Below are positions 8,382 to 17,194 of a stretch of DNA of 64,000 nucleotides, piece by piece. Under the pieces are notes generated by a model that saw nothing but the letters and a program-made list of their open reading frames with translations, made no database searches and was not told where the DNA came from. The stretch is from JAFGRR01 sp964563855. GTDB taxonomy: Bacteria > Planctomycetota > Phycisphaerae > UBA1845 > Fen-1342. The translations under genes were made by a program, and so were the position numbers. The DNA lies in contig CAZLYU010000015.1 in assembly GCA_964563855.1 (NCBI GenBank), positions 1-64,000 on the forward strand, read 5' to 3'. The stretch's first letter is position 1, and the number at the start of each line of letters is the position of its first letter.

Positions 8382-9368
8382 ATGCGTGTTTTCGTAACCG
8401 GCGGCGCGGGGTACGTGGGATCACACGCGGTAAAGCGGCTGGTGGCGGCGGGGCACGCCGTAACCGCTTTTGACAATCTGTCGAAGGGGCATCGGGCCGC
8501 GGTGGATCCCGGCGCGACGCTCGTGCAAGGCGACCTCGCGGACGCGGGTCACTTGCGCACCGTGCTGACCGAAGGTGATTTCGACGCGGTCATGCACTTT
8601 GCCGCGAGCCTCAACGTCGGCGAGTCGGTCCATGAACCACTGCTCTATTACCGCAACAACGTCGGCAACACGATCAACCTGCTCGACGCGATGAAAGACG
8701 TCGGCCTCCGCAAGCTGGTCTTCAGCAGCACCTGTGCGGTGTATGGCGTGCCCGAGCGGCTACCGATCGTTGAAGACCTACCCAAGGCGCCGATCAATCC
8801 ATACGGAGAATCGAAGCTGGTCATGGAGTGGGCCCTGGCCGATTGTGCGCGCGCGTGGGGACTCAGCGCGGCGGCGCTCCGCTATTTCAACGCCAGCGGT
8901 GCGGCCGCGGACGGCTCTATCGGTCAGGACTACAAGCCGACGCTGCATCTGATTCCCGTAGTCATTGAAGCCGCGCTGGGACGCCGCACACACATCGGTG
9001 TGTTTGGTGACGACTATCCCACGCCTGACGGATCGTGCGTGCGCGATTACATCCACGTCGACGATCTGGCCGAGGCGCACCTGCTCGCGCTCGAGACGCT
9101 CGGCGAGCCGCGGTTTGAGGCGTACAACGTCGGCGTCGGTCGGGGCTACAGCGTGCTCGAGGTGATCGCGGCGACGCGCGAGGTCACGGGGCGCGACATA
9201 GACGTGCGGGTCGAGCCGCGTCGGGCCGGCGACCCCCCCGAGCTTTACGCCGACGCCGCCAAGCTGCGCTCGGTATGCGGCTGGACGCCGAAGTTCACCG
9301 ATGTGCGGTCGGTCATCGAAACGGCATGGGGCTGGCACAGCAGCCATCCGAATGGTTACGGCAACTAG
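8382..9368 (+). CDS. galE: UDP-glucose 4-epimerase
   Basis: A 328-residue extended short-chain dehydrogenase/reductase that interconverts UDP-glucose and UDP-galactose through a transient NAD-bound keto intermediate. The NAD-binding GGAGYVGSH is at the N terminus, followed by SSTCAVYG (catalytic Ser/Thr), the YGESK catalytic Tyr-Lys pair, and RYFNASGAAADG and PTPDGSCVRDYIHV, all diagnostic of GalE. The start ATG at 8382 has GAGGAG 7 nt upstream, which excludes an in-frame ATG 36 bases earlier. It ends only 14 bases from the convergent hypE gene. Confidence 0.93.
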   Translation: MRVFVTGGAGYVGSHAVKRLVAAGHAVTAFDNLSKGHRAAVDPGATLVQGDLADAGHLRTVLTEGDFDAVMHFAASLNVGESVHEPLLYYRNNVGNTINLLDAMKDVGLRKLVFSSTCAVYGVPERLPIVEDLPKAPINPYGESKLVMEWALADCARAWGLSAAALRYFNASGAAADGSIGQDYKPTLHLIPVVIEAALGRRTHIGVFGDDYPTPDGSCVRDYIHVDDLAEAHLLALETLGEPRFEAYNVGVGRGYSVLEVIAATREVTGRDIDVRVEPRRAGDPPELYADAAKLRSVCGWTPKFTDVRSVIETAWGWHSSHPNGYGN

Positions 9369-9382
9369 CGCGGTCGAGCGAG

Positions 9383-10450
9383 CTAACAGATACGCGGCAA
9401 CTGCTCTCCGCTCAGCATGGGAACGATGCGCTCGCCGCCGATGGTGCTGCGCATTCGCACCTGGCCCGCGTGCTCAGCGACCACATGACCGATGACCATC
9501 GCGTCGCGCCCCAGAGTGGTCGCACGCCACTCCGCGACGATCTGCTCGACGGCTTCCGGCGCCACGATCGCGAGACACTTGCCTTCATTTGCAACATACA
9601 ACGGATCGAGACCGAGCAACTCGCACGCGCCGCGCACTTCCTCGCGCAGCGGCAACGACGCTTCTTCAAGGCGCATGCCGGCGCCGGCTGCCTCGGCCAG
9701 CTCGTTAAGCGCCGCGGCCACGCCGCCGCGCGTCGGGTCGCGCAGCATTCGGACGTGCGCGGCATGTCGTTGCAACATCGGTCGGACGAGCGGCCACAAC
9801 GAGGCGGCGTCGCTCTCGATCGTCACGCCGAACTCGAGATGCTCGCGGACAGAGAGAATCGCCACGCCGTGCTCAGCGAGCCCGCCGTTAACGACGATGG
9901 CGTCGCCGGGTTGGATGCGCGTCGGTCGCAAGTCGACGTTTGGCAGGATGCGTCCCAGTCCGGTGGTGTTGATAAACACGCCGTCGCCTTTGCCGCGTTC
10001 GACGACCTTGGTGTCGCCGGTCGCGATCGGGACGGGCGCGCCGCGCGCCGCCGTCGCCGCCGCGTCCGCGATGCGATCGAGTTGCGCGAACGACAGCCCT
10101 TCTTCGAGGATGACCGCCAGCGAGAGCGCGATCGGTTCGGCGCCACACATTGCGAGATCATTCACCGTGCCGTGCACCGCCAGCGAACCGATGTTTCCGC
10201 CGGGAAACTCGATCGGATGAATGACGAAGCTGTCGGTCGAGATCGCGACTCGGCCAGCCTCGACATCGAGCAGCGCACCGTCGCCGAGCGGCGCCAGCAA
10301 CGGATTGTCGAATCGTCGGGCGAAGTACTGTTCGATCAAGTCGCGCGTCAGGCGGCCGCCGCCGCCGTGCGCCATGACGACCTGCTCGTAGCGGCCGATC
10401 GGCGTCGGGCAGGCGGCGCCGCTGAAGTCGGCCGACGCCCGCTTGCTCAC
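9383..10450 (-). CDS. hypE: [NiFe] hydrogenase maturation protein HypE
   Basis: A 355-residue PurM/AIR-synthetase-fold protein. With HypF it converts a carbamoyl group on its C-terminal cysteine into thiocyanate for the active-site Fe(CN)2CO group. The hallmark C terminus LPRIC is present, as are the N-terminal MAHGGGGRLT ATP-binding loop and DPTRGGVAAALNE. The GTG start overlaps the hypD stop as GTGA, so the two are translationally coupled. HypF, which supplies the carbamoyl group, is not in the window. Confidence 0.93.
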   Translation of the reverse strand: MSKRASADFSGAACPTPIGRYEQVVMAHGGGGRLTRDLIEQYFARRFDNPLLAPLGDGALLDVEAGRVAISTDSFVIHPIEFPGGNIGSLAVHGTVNDLAMCGAEPIALSLAVILEEGLSFAQLDRIADAAATAARGAPVPIATGDTKVVERGKGDGVFINTTGLGRILPNVDLRPTRIQPGDAIVVNGGLAEHGVAILSVREHLEFGVTIESDAASLWPLVRPMLQRHAAHVRMLRDPTRGGVAAALNELAEAAGAGMRLEEASLPLREEVRGACELLGLDPLYVANEGKCLAIVAPEAVEQIVAEWRATTLGRDAMVIGHVVAEHAGQVRMRSTIGGERIVPMLSGEQLPRIC

Positions 10451-11535
10451 GCGCCGCGCCTCCACTGGTAGTACGCGGCGCAGGCCCCCTCCGACGACAC
10501 CATCGGCGCCCCGAGCGGGTGCATCGGTGTGCACGCCGCGCCGAAGGCCGGACAGTCGCACGGCTGACGCACGCCCTGCAGCACGGCGCCCGCGATGCAC
10601 TCGGTTTCTTCGGCGCTGTCCGTCGCGGGGAGGTCGAAGCGTCGGGCGGCGTCGAATCGGCTATAGCCCGCACGTAGGCCCAATCCGCTGGCTTCAATCT
10701 CACCGATGCCGCGCCACGCTCGCGATACCGGCTCAAACACCTGCGCGAGATGCGCCTGCGCCGCTGTGTTGCCCGCGCGGCTCACGGCGCGCGGGTAGGC
10801 GTTGTCCACCTTGACTTGCCCACCCTCGAGCAATCGCACCAGGCGTTCGACGCCGATCGCAATGTCCAAGGGCTCAAAGCCGGTGACGACGATGGGCGTG
10901 CCGAACGCGTCGGCCAGGGATTCGTACTCGTGATAGCCCATGACGGTGCAAACGTGGCCCGCTGCGAGAAAGCCATGAACGCGGCGCTGCGGAGCGCTGA
11001 GGATGGCGCGAATCGCGGGCGGCACGCGCACGTGCGCACAGAGCAGCGAGAAGTTGTCGAGTTCGAGTCGCTGAGCGCGCGTGACGGCCATCGCGGTCGC
11101 CGGTGCGGTTGTTTCGAAACCCACCGCCAGAAACACGACGTGCCGCTTGGGATGAAGTTGCGCGAGCGAGACGGCGTCGAGCGGGGAGTAGACGATGCGG
11201 ACGTCGCCGCCCGCCGCCCGCGCCGCAAGCAGATCGCTCGCTGAACCTGGAACGCGCAGCATGTCGCCGAACGAGGTGAGCACCACCTCCGGGCGCTCGG
11301 TGAGCGCGATGGCCTGATCGACCACGTTGATCGGCGTGACGCAGACCGGGCAGCCCGGACCGTGCAGCAGCGTGATCTTGTCCGGCAGCACCTGATCGAG
11401 CCCGGATTTCACGATGGTGTGCGTCTGTCCACCGCATACTTCCATCAGCACCCAGTCGCGCGTCACGGTGCGCTCGATCGCCGTGAGCACGCGTTGCACG
11501 TCTGGTGCGCGCCGAAACTCGTCGAGGAATCTCAT
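10447..11535 (-). CDS. hypD: [NiFe] hydrogenase maturation protein HypD
   Basis: A 362-residue [4Fe-4S] scaffold protein on which, together with HypC, the Fe(CN)2CO unit is assembled. Diagnostic motifs are CGGQTHT near residue 35, the GPGCPVCV thiol pair, GFETTAPATA, and the C-terminal cysteines (ECIAGAVLQG, CDCPAFG and C at EGACAAYY) expected to bind the cluster. Length matches the family. It overlaps hypC by 4 bases upstream and hypE by 4 bases downstream, a compact hypCDE operon. Confidence 0.95.
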   Translation of the reverse strand: MRFLDEFRRAPDVQRVLTAIERTVTRDWVLMEVCGGQTHTIVKSGLDQVLPDKITLLHGPGCPVCVTPINVVDQAIALTERPEVVLTSFGDMLRVPGSASDLLAARAAGGDVRIVYSPLDAVSLAQLHPKRHVVFLAVGFETTAPATAMAVTRAQRLELDNFSLLCAHVRVPPAIRAILSAPQRRVHGFLAAGHVCTVMGYHEYESLADAFGTPIVVTGFEPLDIAIGVERLVRLLEGGQVKVDNAYPRAVSRAGNTAAQAHLAQVFEPVSRAWRGIGEIEASGLGLRAGYSRFDAARRFDLPATDSAEETECIAGAVLQGVRQPCDCPAFGAACTPMHPLGAPMVSSEGACAAYYQWRRGA

Positions 11536-11813
11536 GCCGACCCCGGCTCACCGGTTGGGGGGTTCGCGTCATCAGTCGGCTCATGCAACGCGCCCAACTG
11601 CTCGAGGGCCGCCAACGTGCGGTGGGCCTCGTCTTCGTCGATGCGTTGCAAGGCGAAGCCGACGTGCACGAGCACATAATCGCCGACCTCGGCTTCCGGC
11701 GTGTACGCCAGACAGACCGACCGCTCGGCGCCGCCAAAACTGACCTGCGCCATGGGCATCCCGAGTTCGTCCGGCGTGACGGAGACGATCTGTCCAGGGA
11801 TGGCAAGACACAT
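11532..11813 (-). CDS. hypC: Hydrogenase assembly chaperone HypC/HupF
   Basis: A 93-residue OB-fold chaperone that binds HypD and delivers the Fe(CN)2CO group to the hydrogenase large-subunit precursor. The N-terminal MCLAIPGQI is diagnostic; Cys2 is the functional cysteine and must follow the initiator Met, which fixes this start although the frame stays open upstream. GDYVLVHVGFALQRIDEDEA is also typical. A TTGGAG lies about 8 nt upstream. hypC is first in the hypC-hypD-hypE order. Confidence 0.93.
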   Translation of the reverse strand: MCLAIPGQIVSVTPDELGMPMAQVSFGGAERSVCLAYTPEAEVGDYVLVHVGFALQRIDEDEAHRTLAALEQLGALHEPTDDANPPTGEPGSA

Positions 11814-11936
11814 GCGGAAGCTCCAAGCGTGCTCGAAGACGCAATCGCACTCGTCACCCGTAGCATATTCATCGCGTGCCGCGACCTGCAACGTGGCGCT
11901 TGTCGCGCTTAGGAATTCACCCATTGGAAGAAGCAC

Positions 11937-11972
11937 GGGCGCTCTGCCGACGTGAACATCGGCAGAGCGCCC
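11937..11972 (-). terminator. Strong hairpin downstream of the guanidino-hydrolase gene
   Basis: A perfect 14-bp inverted repeat (GGGCGCTCTGCCGA and its complement) surrounds an 8-nt loop. On the minus strand it follows the stop of the 12009 gene by 36 bases and is followed by GTGCTTCTTCC, a weak pyrimidine tail. It separates that gene from hypC and probably ends its transcript. Confidence 0.65.
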
Positions 11973-12008
11973 GGCCGGTTAGACCATCCGCGGCTCGTGC
12001 CGGGTCGC

Positions 12009-12902
12009 TTACTCGAACACATACCCCTTCATACAGAACGCTGACCCGCCAGACTTGCGATACTCGCTGAGATCAACGCCGCGCACGTCGAAGCCGGCGT
12101 CGGAGAGGAGCGCGACGGTGCGTTCGGCGCGCTGCTCGGTGATCACGATGCGTCCGTTGAGCGCGGTCCCGTTGCAGGCCAGGAAGTCCACAGCCTCATC
12201 CGCCGGGCATTCGAGCACGCGCTCGAACACTGACCGAACGGCGTCGACTCCGGTCGGTTCGAACGCCTCGGGCGTGATCAGCACGGTCTGCTCGTCGAGC
12301 GCCGAAAAGCACGTATCGAGGTGATAGAACTTGTCCGACACGAGCCGCAGGCGAATCACGGGCACGTCATAGACGCTTTGCAGCGTTTCGTACGCCGCCG
12401 GGTCTGAACGCCAACCGTAACCGCCCCACAGCAGTCCGCGGCCCGGATGCCAGAGCGCGTCGCCGCCGCCCTCGAAGCGGAGGTCTTGCGGAACGTACTC
12501 GGTGACGTGGCTGCGCTGGTCGAAGAAGCCCGCGAAGGCTTCGACTTCGGGGCGCCGCGCCGCGTGCGTCATGTTGCTGAGCACCACGACCGGCGTGTTG
12601 TCGGCGTTTAGGCCGCTCACGAACGGGTTGGCGGTGAACACCATGTCTTCGCATCCCGCTGCGCCAGGAACGACGTCGACCGCGACGCCCGCGCTTTCAT
12701 ACGCGCGGCGTAGCGCGTCCCACTGCTGATGGGCGCGGTCGCGATCGACGCCGCCGACATGGCCGTCCATGTGCGGGTTTTTGACGTCGATCACGTCGAA
12801 GAAGTCTGGCGAGCACATCACGAGACGGCTCGGAAAGGGCATGCGGCGGCAAGCGTCAAGACGCACCTCGCTCGCATGCGAAGCATCAAGTATCGCAGGC
12901 AT
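12009..12902 (-). CDS. Guanidino-group hydrolase (DDAH/arginine deiminase superfamily)
   Basis: A 297-residue member of the guanidino-group-modifying enzymes (dimethylarginine dimethylaminohydrolase, arginine deiminase, amidinotransferases). The five-bladed propeller motifs are clear: CEDMVFTANPF, RFEGGGDALW (acidic substrate-binding residues), HLDTCFS with catalytic His194, and SGGSAFCMKG with nucleophile Cys290 near the C terminus. It probably hydrolyses arginine or a methylated arginine to citrulline; the exact substrate cannot be read from the motifs. The start MPAILDA has GGAG 5 nt upstream; an in-frame N-terminal extension has no such site. A strong hairpin follows the gene. Confidence 0.82.
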   Translation of the reverse strand: MPAILDASHASEVRLDACRRMPFPSRLVMCSPDFFDVIDVKNPHMDGHVGGVDRDRAHQQWDALRRAYESAGVAVDVVPGAAGCEDMVFTANPFVSGLNADNTPVVVLSNMTHAARRPEVEAFAGFFDQRSHVTEYVPQDLRFEGGGDALWHPGRGLLWGGYGWRSDPAAYETLQSVYDVPVIRLRLVSDKFYHLDTCFSALDEQTVLITPEAFEPTGVDAVRSVFERVLECPADEAVDFLACNGTALNGRIVITEQRAERTVALLSDAGFDVRGVDLSEYRKSGGSAFCMKGYVFE

Positions 12903-13047
12903 CAGCGCTCCAATCTTGCGTTCGGGAGGGTATGGGCTGTCGGGTCCCGAAGCTCCTCTGAGCGTGGCAAACGGGCGCCGCGAACGCAATAGGAATGTGC
13001 GCAACCCGCAATTGCATCGCGCAGCGTCCGAAATATCGGACGCGGAC

Positions 13048-14235
13048 CTAGATCCAGCTCAACAAGCGCGGTGCGAGCTGCACCGCGAGCGTCGTCAAGC
13101 CGGCGGCCAGGGCGCCGCTGATCGTCAGCAGGATCAGCAGCTCCGCGACCTGGAGTTGCAGCGTCATCCAGCGGCTTGCGCCGATGCGGGCCATGGTGGA
13201 GAGTTCGCGCGCTCGCAACCGGCGCGACAAGGCGAGCACCAGCAGCAGCGACAGGCCCACCGCGAGCACCACCAACGCAAAACTCGCATCGAAGAACCGC
13301 TTCACCTGAAACGCCAACCCAAGCAGGTCGGCGATGACGTCGCGTGGCGTAAGCATTTCCACCGCCGTGCCCGGCTGATTGAGCCGACTTTTGAGCATGG
13401 TGCGGGCCTTGTCGCTCGCTGGCACGACGAGCAACACCGAGATGGGGAGCGCGTCGCGCTGCGCGTGGAGATGAAACGACGCGATGTTCTCGTCGGTGAC
13501 TTCGTTGTATTCGAGAATCGTCGCGTTGGTGACCACATGATCGCCGTCGCGCCGCAACACAGTCGGGTCGTCGGTCGTCGCGCCGACGTCGCGATGCCCG
13601 TGCATGATGCCCTGCACCAGCCACGCGGTCTTGAGATCGACGAACACCGAGCGGTCGTCGGGGCCGCCGGTCGGCGCGAGCACGCCGGACACATGCATGC
13701 GTAGCGGATAGGTCTCGCTGATGTCCCACACGTTGGTCTGATCGGAGAACAGCTTGTCACCGGGTTTCAGTTGCAGCAGCTCGGCGGCGGATGCGCCCAG
13801 CACGCACTGACCGAGACGCACCGGCCAGTCGCCCTCCGCCAACGTGAGGCCGCGAAAATCGAAGTACGCCAGCGGCGCGCCGACCAGCGGCTGTCCGCGG
13901 GCGGTGAATTCACTGTGCAGGGGGATCAGCTCGACGCCGAGACGCTGCGCTGCAGCGTAGTCGCGGAGATCATCGACCGCGCTGAGGTGGATCGCGTCGG
14001 TTTGCGTCGGGGCGAAATAGAGCGCTTTGAGCACCAGATCGAAGCGCGAGCCCTTGGCCCCCGCGATCAGCGGGGTCTCGACCGCCCGCGCCATGAGACG
14101 CTCGCCGTACACGCTAATGAGTGCCTGCGCGGTGAGCGGCAACACCAGCGTCAGCGTGAGACTGACGATCAGAACGATGCTCTTCAGCCGGTTGAACAGC
14201 ACGTAACGCCAGGCGAGATAGAGCGCCGCGGTCAC
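13048..14235 (-). CDS. FtsX/MacB-type ABC transporter permease
   Basis: A 395-residue permease with the MacB/LolE layout. One N-terminal TM (about 18-40) is followed by a large extracytoplasmic domain (about 45-270). Three C-terminal TMs come next, in the FtsX domain with the conserved cytoplasmic RELSTMARIGASR element. The GTG start overlaps the stop of the ATPase gene by 4 bases, so they form one transporter. Such systems usually move lipoproteins, peptides or lipids mechanically rather than through a channel. It is the last gene of an eight-gene run that starts at 24769. Confidence 0.85.
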   Translation of the reverse strand: MTAALYLAWRYVLFNRLKSIVLIVSLTLTLVLPLTAQALISVYGERLMARAVETPLIAGAKGSRFDLVLKALYFAPTQTDAIHLSAVDDLRDYAAAQRLGVELIPLHSEFTARGQPLVGAPLAYFDFRGLTLAEGDWPVRLGQCVLGASAAELLQLKPGDKLFSDQTNVWDISETYPLRMHVSGVLAPTGGPDDRSVFVDLKTAWLVQGIMHGHRDVGATTDDPTVLRRDGDHVVTNATILEYNEVTDENIASFHLHAQRDALPISVLLVVPASDKARTMLKSRLNQPGTAVEMLTPRDVIADLLGLAFQVKRFFDASFALVVLAVGLSLLLVLALSRRLRARELSTMARIGASRWMTLQLQVAELLILLTISGALAAGLTTLAVQLAPRLLSWI

Positions 14236-14924
14236 GCCGAGGCTCCGGCCGTGACCGCGCTGTCGTCTGCGACGGTGTAGTTGCGAATCTCGATGGTGCG
14301 CTCGAAGCGCGCGAGGAACTCGTGATTGTGGGTCACGGTGAGCAAGGTGGCGCGGTTGCGCTGCGCTTCGGTAAGCAGCAGATCGAGCACGCGGCCGGCC
14401 GTCGCAGGATCGAGGTTGCCGGTGGGCTCGTCGGTGAGAAGCAGCTTGGGTTGTGCGATCAGCGCGCGGCAGAGGGCGACGCGTTGTCGTTCGCCGTGGG
14501 AGATGCGAGCAGGATAGCGCCGCAGGAGATGCGCCACGCCCATCGCTTCCGCCAATTGCGAGGCACGCTGGCGGACGGCGTTGGTCAGTCGCAGCGCGTT
14601 GCTCAGCCGATATGGCAGCAAGATGTTGTCCGCGACGCGCAGATACTCGAGCAGCTCAAACTCTTGAAACACGAACCCGATCTGGGCGGCGCGAAAGCGG
14701 CGGCGATGCGCGTCGCTGAGCGCGGAGACATTCACCCCATCCACCCAAACGCCGCCGCGCTGCGGCGTGAGCATGCCGGCGATGAGATTGATGAGCGTGG
14801 TCTTGCCGGCCCCCGAGGGGCCGATGATGGCGCAACGTTCGCCAGCCGCCACGTCCAGCCGCTCGATCTGCACGGCAAAGCCGGCTGACTGGTAGGTGAA
14901 GAACAGGTCGGCGATGCGAATCAT
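14232..14924 (-). CDS. LolD/MacB-type ABC transporter ATP-binding protein
   Basis: A 230-residue ABC ATPase: Walker A GPSGAGKTT with Lys41, Q-loop in FVFQEFELLEYL, signature SHGERQRVALCRAL and Walker B LLLTDEPTGNLD. The GNLD form and overall length place it in the LolD/MacB/FtsE group. It is translationally coupled to the downstream permease (GTGA overlap) and starts 15 bases after the 745-residue exported protein gene. Confidence 0.9.
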   Translation of the reverse strand: MIRIADLFFTYQSAGFAVQIERLDVAAGERCAIIGPSGAGKTTLINLIAGMLTPQRGGVWVDGVNVSALSDAHRRRFRAAQIGFVFQEFELLEYLRVADNILLPYRLSNALRLTNAVRQRASQLAEAMGVAHLLRRYPARISHGERQRVALCRALIAQPKLLLTDEPTGNLDPATAGRVLDLLLTEAQRNRATLLTVTHNHEFLARFERTIEIRNYTVADDSAVTAGASA

Positions 14925-14939
14925 GCCGGTGTCGGGCGG

Positions 14940-17177
14940 CTAGTCGGGATTACGCGGCTGGACGGGGGTCTGTCCGCCGCCGTCAGCTTCTTCGGCGGCG
15001 GCCTCCGCCTCTTCAGCCGCGATGGCCGCTCGCGCCGCCTGCACTTCCTCTAAGCCGGGGGGCGCGGGGAAGGCGCGTGACATGTCGAACCCATAGTACT
15101 CGCACTCGGTGGCGAGTCGCTCGGCGACGTCGTTATACGTCGCGTATCGCAGCACCGCCGGCGCGTTGCGCCAGACGCGCGATTTGTAGATCAGCTCGAA
15201 CGGCGAGGTTGACGGTCGAAACACCAGAAACTGGCGCAGCGTGTCGCTCCAGATCTGACCGAACGCCGGCATCTTCATCCGGTCGCGCAAAAAGCTTTTC
15301 TTTTCTTCTTCGAAGTCGTTGTAGAAATCACGGGCCTGGTTGACCAGCTCGGTCGCGCGCTGATCTTGTCCGGCCGAGAGTGCATCGAACGATTGGCCGA
15401 GCAGGCCGGCGATGACGCGCACGGCGTCGGCGCGGCGGCCGCGCCCTTCTTCAAAGTAGGTGTCCCAAACAAAGTCGCGCAACGACTTGGTGTAGCGTTC
15501 TTCAATGAAGCCGTCGAAGCTGATGCCGTACAAGTCGCGCAGCGTGTCGTAGTACTGCTGGGCCGCTTCCTTTCGACCGGAGAAGTACAGCGTGCGGATG
15601 CCCTCGACGAGGAAGTTGGTGTGTCCCGAGCGGAAGAGCTCGCCGACGCCGGCCCCGTCGTCGCGGGCGCGGGGGTTGAACTTCGGCGCGTAACGCATGT
15701 ATGCCTCGTGCATCGAAGCGATGAACGCAGGGTCGGGCGTCCAGTTCATGTATGAGTCGTACATGCGGTTCGGGTCGGGGAAGGGCTGGAACGCGATGTT
15801 GTTGCGGCGGGCCATGTTTTGCAGGCTGAACCAGACGAGCCGCATGGTATTGGTCTTGTCGTCTTCGAAGCGCGACTCGCGCCCGACGGTGCGCTCCAGC
15901 GCCATCGTCGCCCAATAGAGCGACTGCGAGTCGACCAGGCGCCAATCGATGGGGCCGAACTGTCTCACGAGTTGAATCATGCGAGCGGGCTGGTTTTTGT
16001 AGACTTCCGTGAGCACCTTGCGTTGCAGGAAGCGCACCAGTGGCGGCGCTTCGAGCGGATCCGTCGGCGGGCCCAGCGTTTCGCGGATGGTCTGTGCGGC
16101 GGGACTTTGAGCCGGCGCACCGGCCCGCAGCTCCGGCGTGAGCAGCTCGACCATGGACGACTCGCCGGACGAGCGGTAGGGAACGAAGAAGTTCGCGAAG
16201 AGCCCGCCGGGCTGCATGTAGGTGTCTTCGTCCAACGGCGCGTCGGAAATCGGGGCGCCGGCGGCGCGCAGCGCCTTCACCTGTTCGCGCGTTTCCGGAT
16301 GCTGCGCGTAGAGCTCCTCGAGTGTTTGCGGCGCCGCTTCGATCTGCTCGAGCAGCCGCATGATGGCGTCGATCCGCAACACGTCTTCGTCAAACTCGTC
16401 GTTGAGCTGCTCTTCGTAAGCGAGGTCGCCGTCGCGCAGTTCGAGCTTGTTGGGATCGACAGCGCCGGTGGGGTTCTCGCGCGCTTCGACCGTGCGACGT
16501 TCGCGAACCTCGCGCTGCTCGAGCGCCGCCTGATAGAGCGGGTCGTCGACCAGATCGAGGGCGACCCGCTCCATGGCGGCGTCGACGTCGAACTGACCGG
16601 CGAGCGGATTAGGCGGCGGGCCGAGCAGCATGTGCATGCGGTAGGCCCAGTTCTTCTTGTAGCTCATGTGGAAATCATCCACATCAGCGCCCATCTTGTT
16701 GTTGAAGATCCAGGCGAGCTGCTTGTAGAGATTGATCGATCGCGGGTTGTAAGGCAGCCCCTCGTCACGCAGCAGGCGGGCGCCGTTGTACACCCAGTGC
16801 CAACGCTCTTCAGGCGTGAACGTGGTCACCGAAATGTTCCACGCCATGTTCCAGGATTGAAACTCCCAGACCGCCGGGAAGTGCGGCTGGAGTTTGCAGA
16901 TCCAGTCAGCCAGGTTCATCGCGTCGTAGTAACGCCCGTTGTCCTTGTAGTCTTCGGCGCGCATGAACGCGAAGTTGACGATCAGCCCGCGAAAGGCGCC
17001 AAACGCCTGAATCCAAAACGCGTATTCCGGTGGGGCGTTTTGCGTCACCTCTTCGCCGCCGAAGACGTTCAGCGCGGCGCGATCCGCGTTGATCCGCGGC
17101 GCCAACCCGGCGGCGCCGATCAACAGGGCGGCGCACAGCGCGAGACTCGTGATTTGTGTGAGAAGGCCTGGTTTCAT
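14940..17177 (-). CDS. Large conserved exported protein of unknown function
   Basis: A 745-residue protein with an N-terminal signal anchor (about 5-25) and no other membrane segment, so most of it should lie outside the cytoplasmic membrane. It is rich in Trp, Tyr and Phe, with helical TPR-like stretches such as LADWICKLQPHFPAVW. Acidic linkers follow in the middle, and the C-terminal tail is Ala/Glu-rich. No catalytic motif is recognised. Gene position between the ABC-2 permease (17 bases upstream) and the LolD/FtsX pair (15 bases downstream) suggests it works with these transporters. The start is unclear: ATG 17177 is used, and TTG 17186 is possible; neither has a good ribosome site. Confidence 0.75.
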   Translation of the reverse strand: MKPGLLTQITSLALCAALLIGAAGLAPRINADRAALNVFGGEEVTQNAPPEYAFWIQAFGAFRGLIVNFAFMRAEDYKDNGRYYDAMNLADWICKLQPHFPAVWEFQSWNMAWNISVTTFTPEERWHWVYNGARLLRDEGLPYNPRSINLYKQLAWIFNNKMGADVDDFHMSYKKNWAYRMHMLLGPPPNPLAGQFDVDAAMERVALDLVDDPLYQAALEQREVRERRTVEARENPTGAVDPNKLELRDGDLAYEEQLNDEFDEDVLRIDAIMRLLEQIEAAPQTLEELYAQHPETREQVKALRAAGAPISDAPLDEDTYMQPGGLFANFFVPYRSSGESSMVELLTPELRAGAPAQSPAAQTIRETLGPPTDPLEAPPLVRFLQRKVLTEVYKNQPARMIQLVRQFGPIDWRLVDSQSLYWATMALERTVGRESRFEDDKTNTMRLVWFSLQNMARRNNIAFQPFPDPNRMYDSYMNWTPDPAFIASMHEAYMRYAPKFNPRARDDGAGVGELFRSGHTNFLVEGIRTLYFSGRKEAAQQYYDTLRDLYGISFDGFIEERYTKSLRDFVWDTYFEEGRGRRADAVRVIAGLLGQSFDALSAGQDQRATELVNQARDFYNDFEEEKKSFLRDRMKMPAFGQIWSDTLRQFLVFRPSTSPFELIYKSRVWRNAPAVLRYATYNDVAERLATECEYYGFDMSRAFPAPPGLEEVQAARAAIAAEEAEAAAEEADGGGQTPVQPRNPD

Positions 17178-17194
17178 CGAAAGCAACCCAACTG

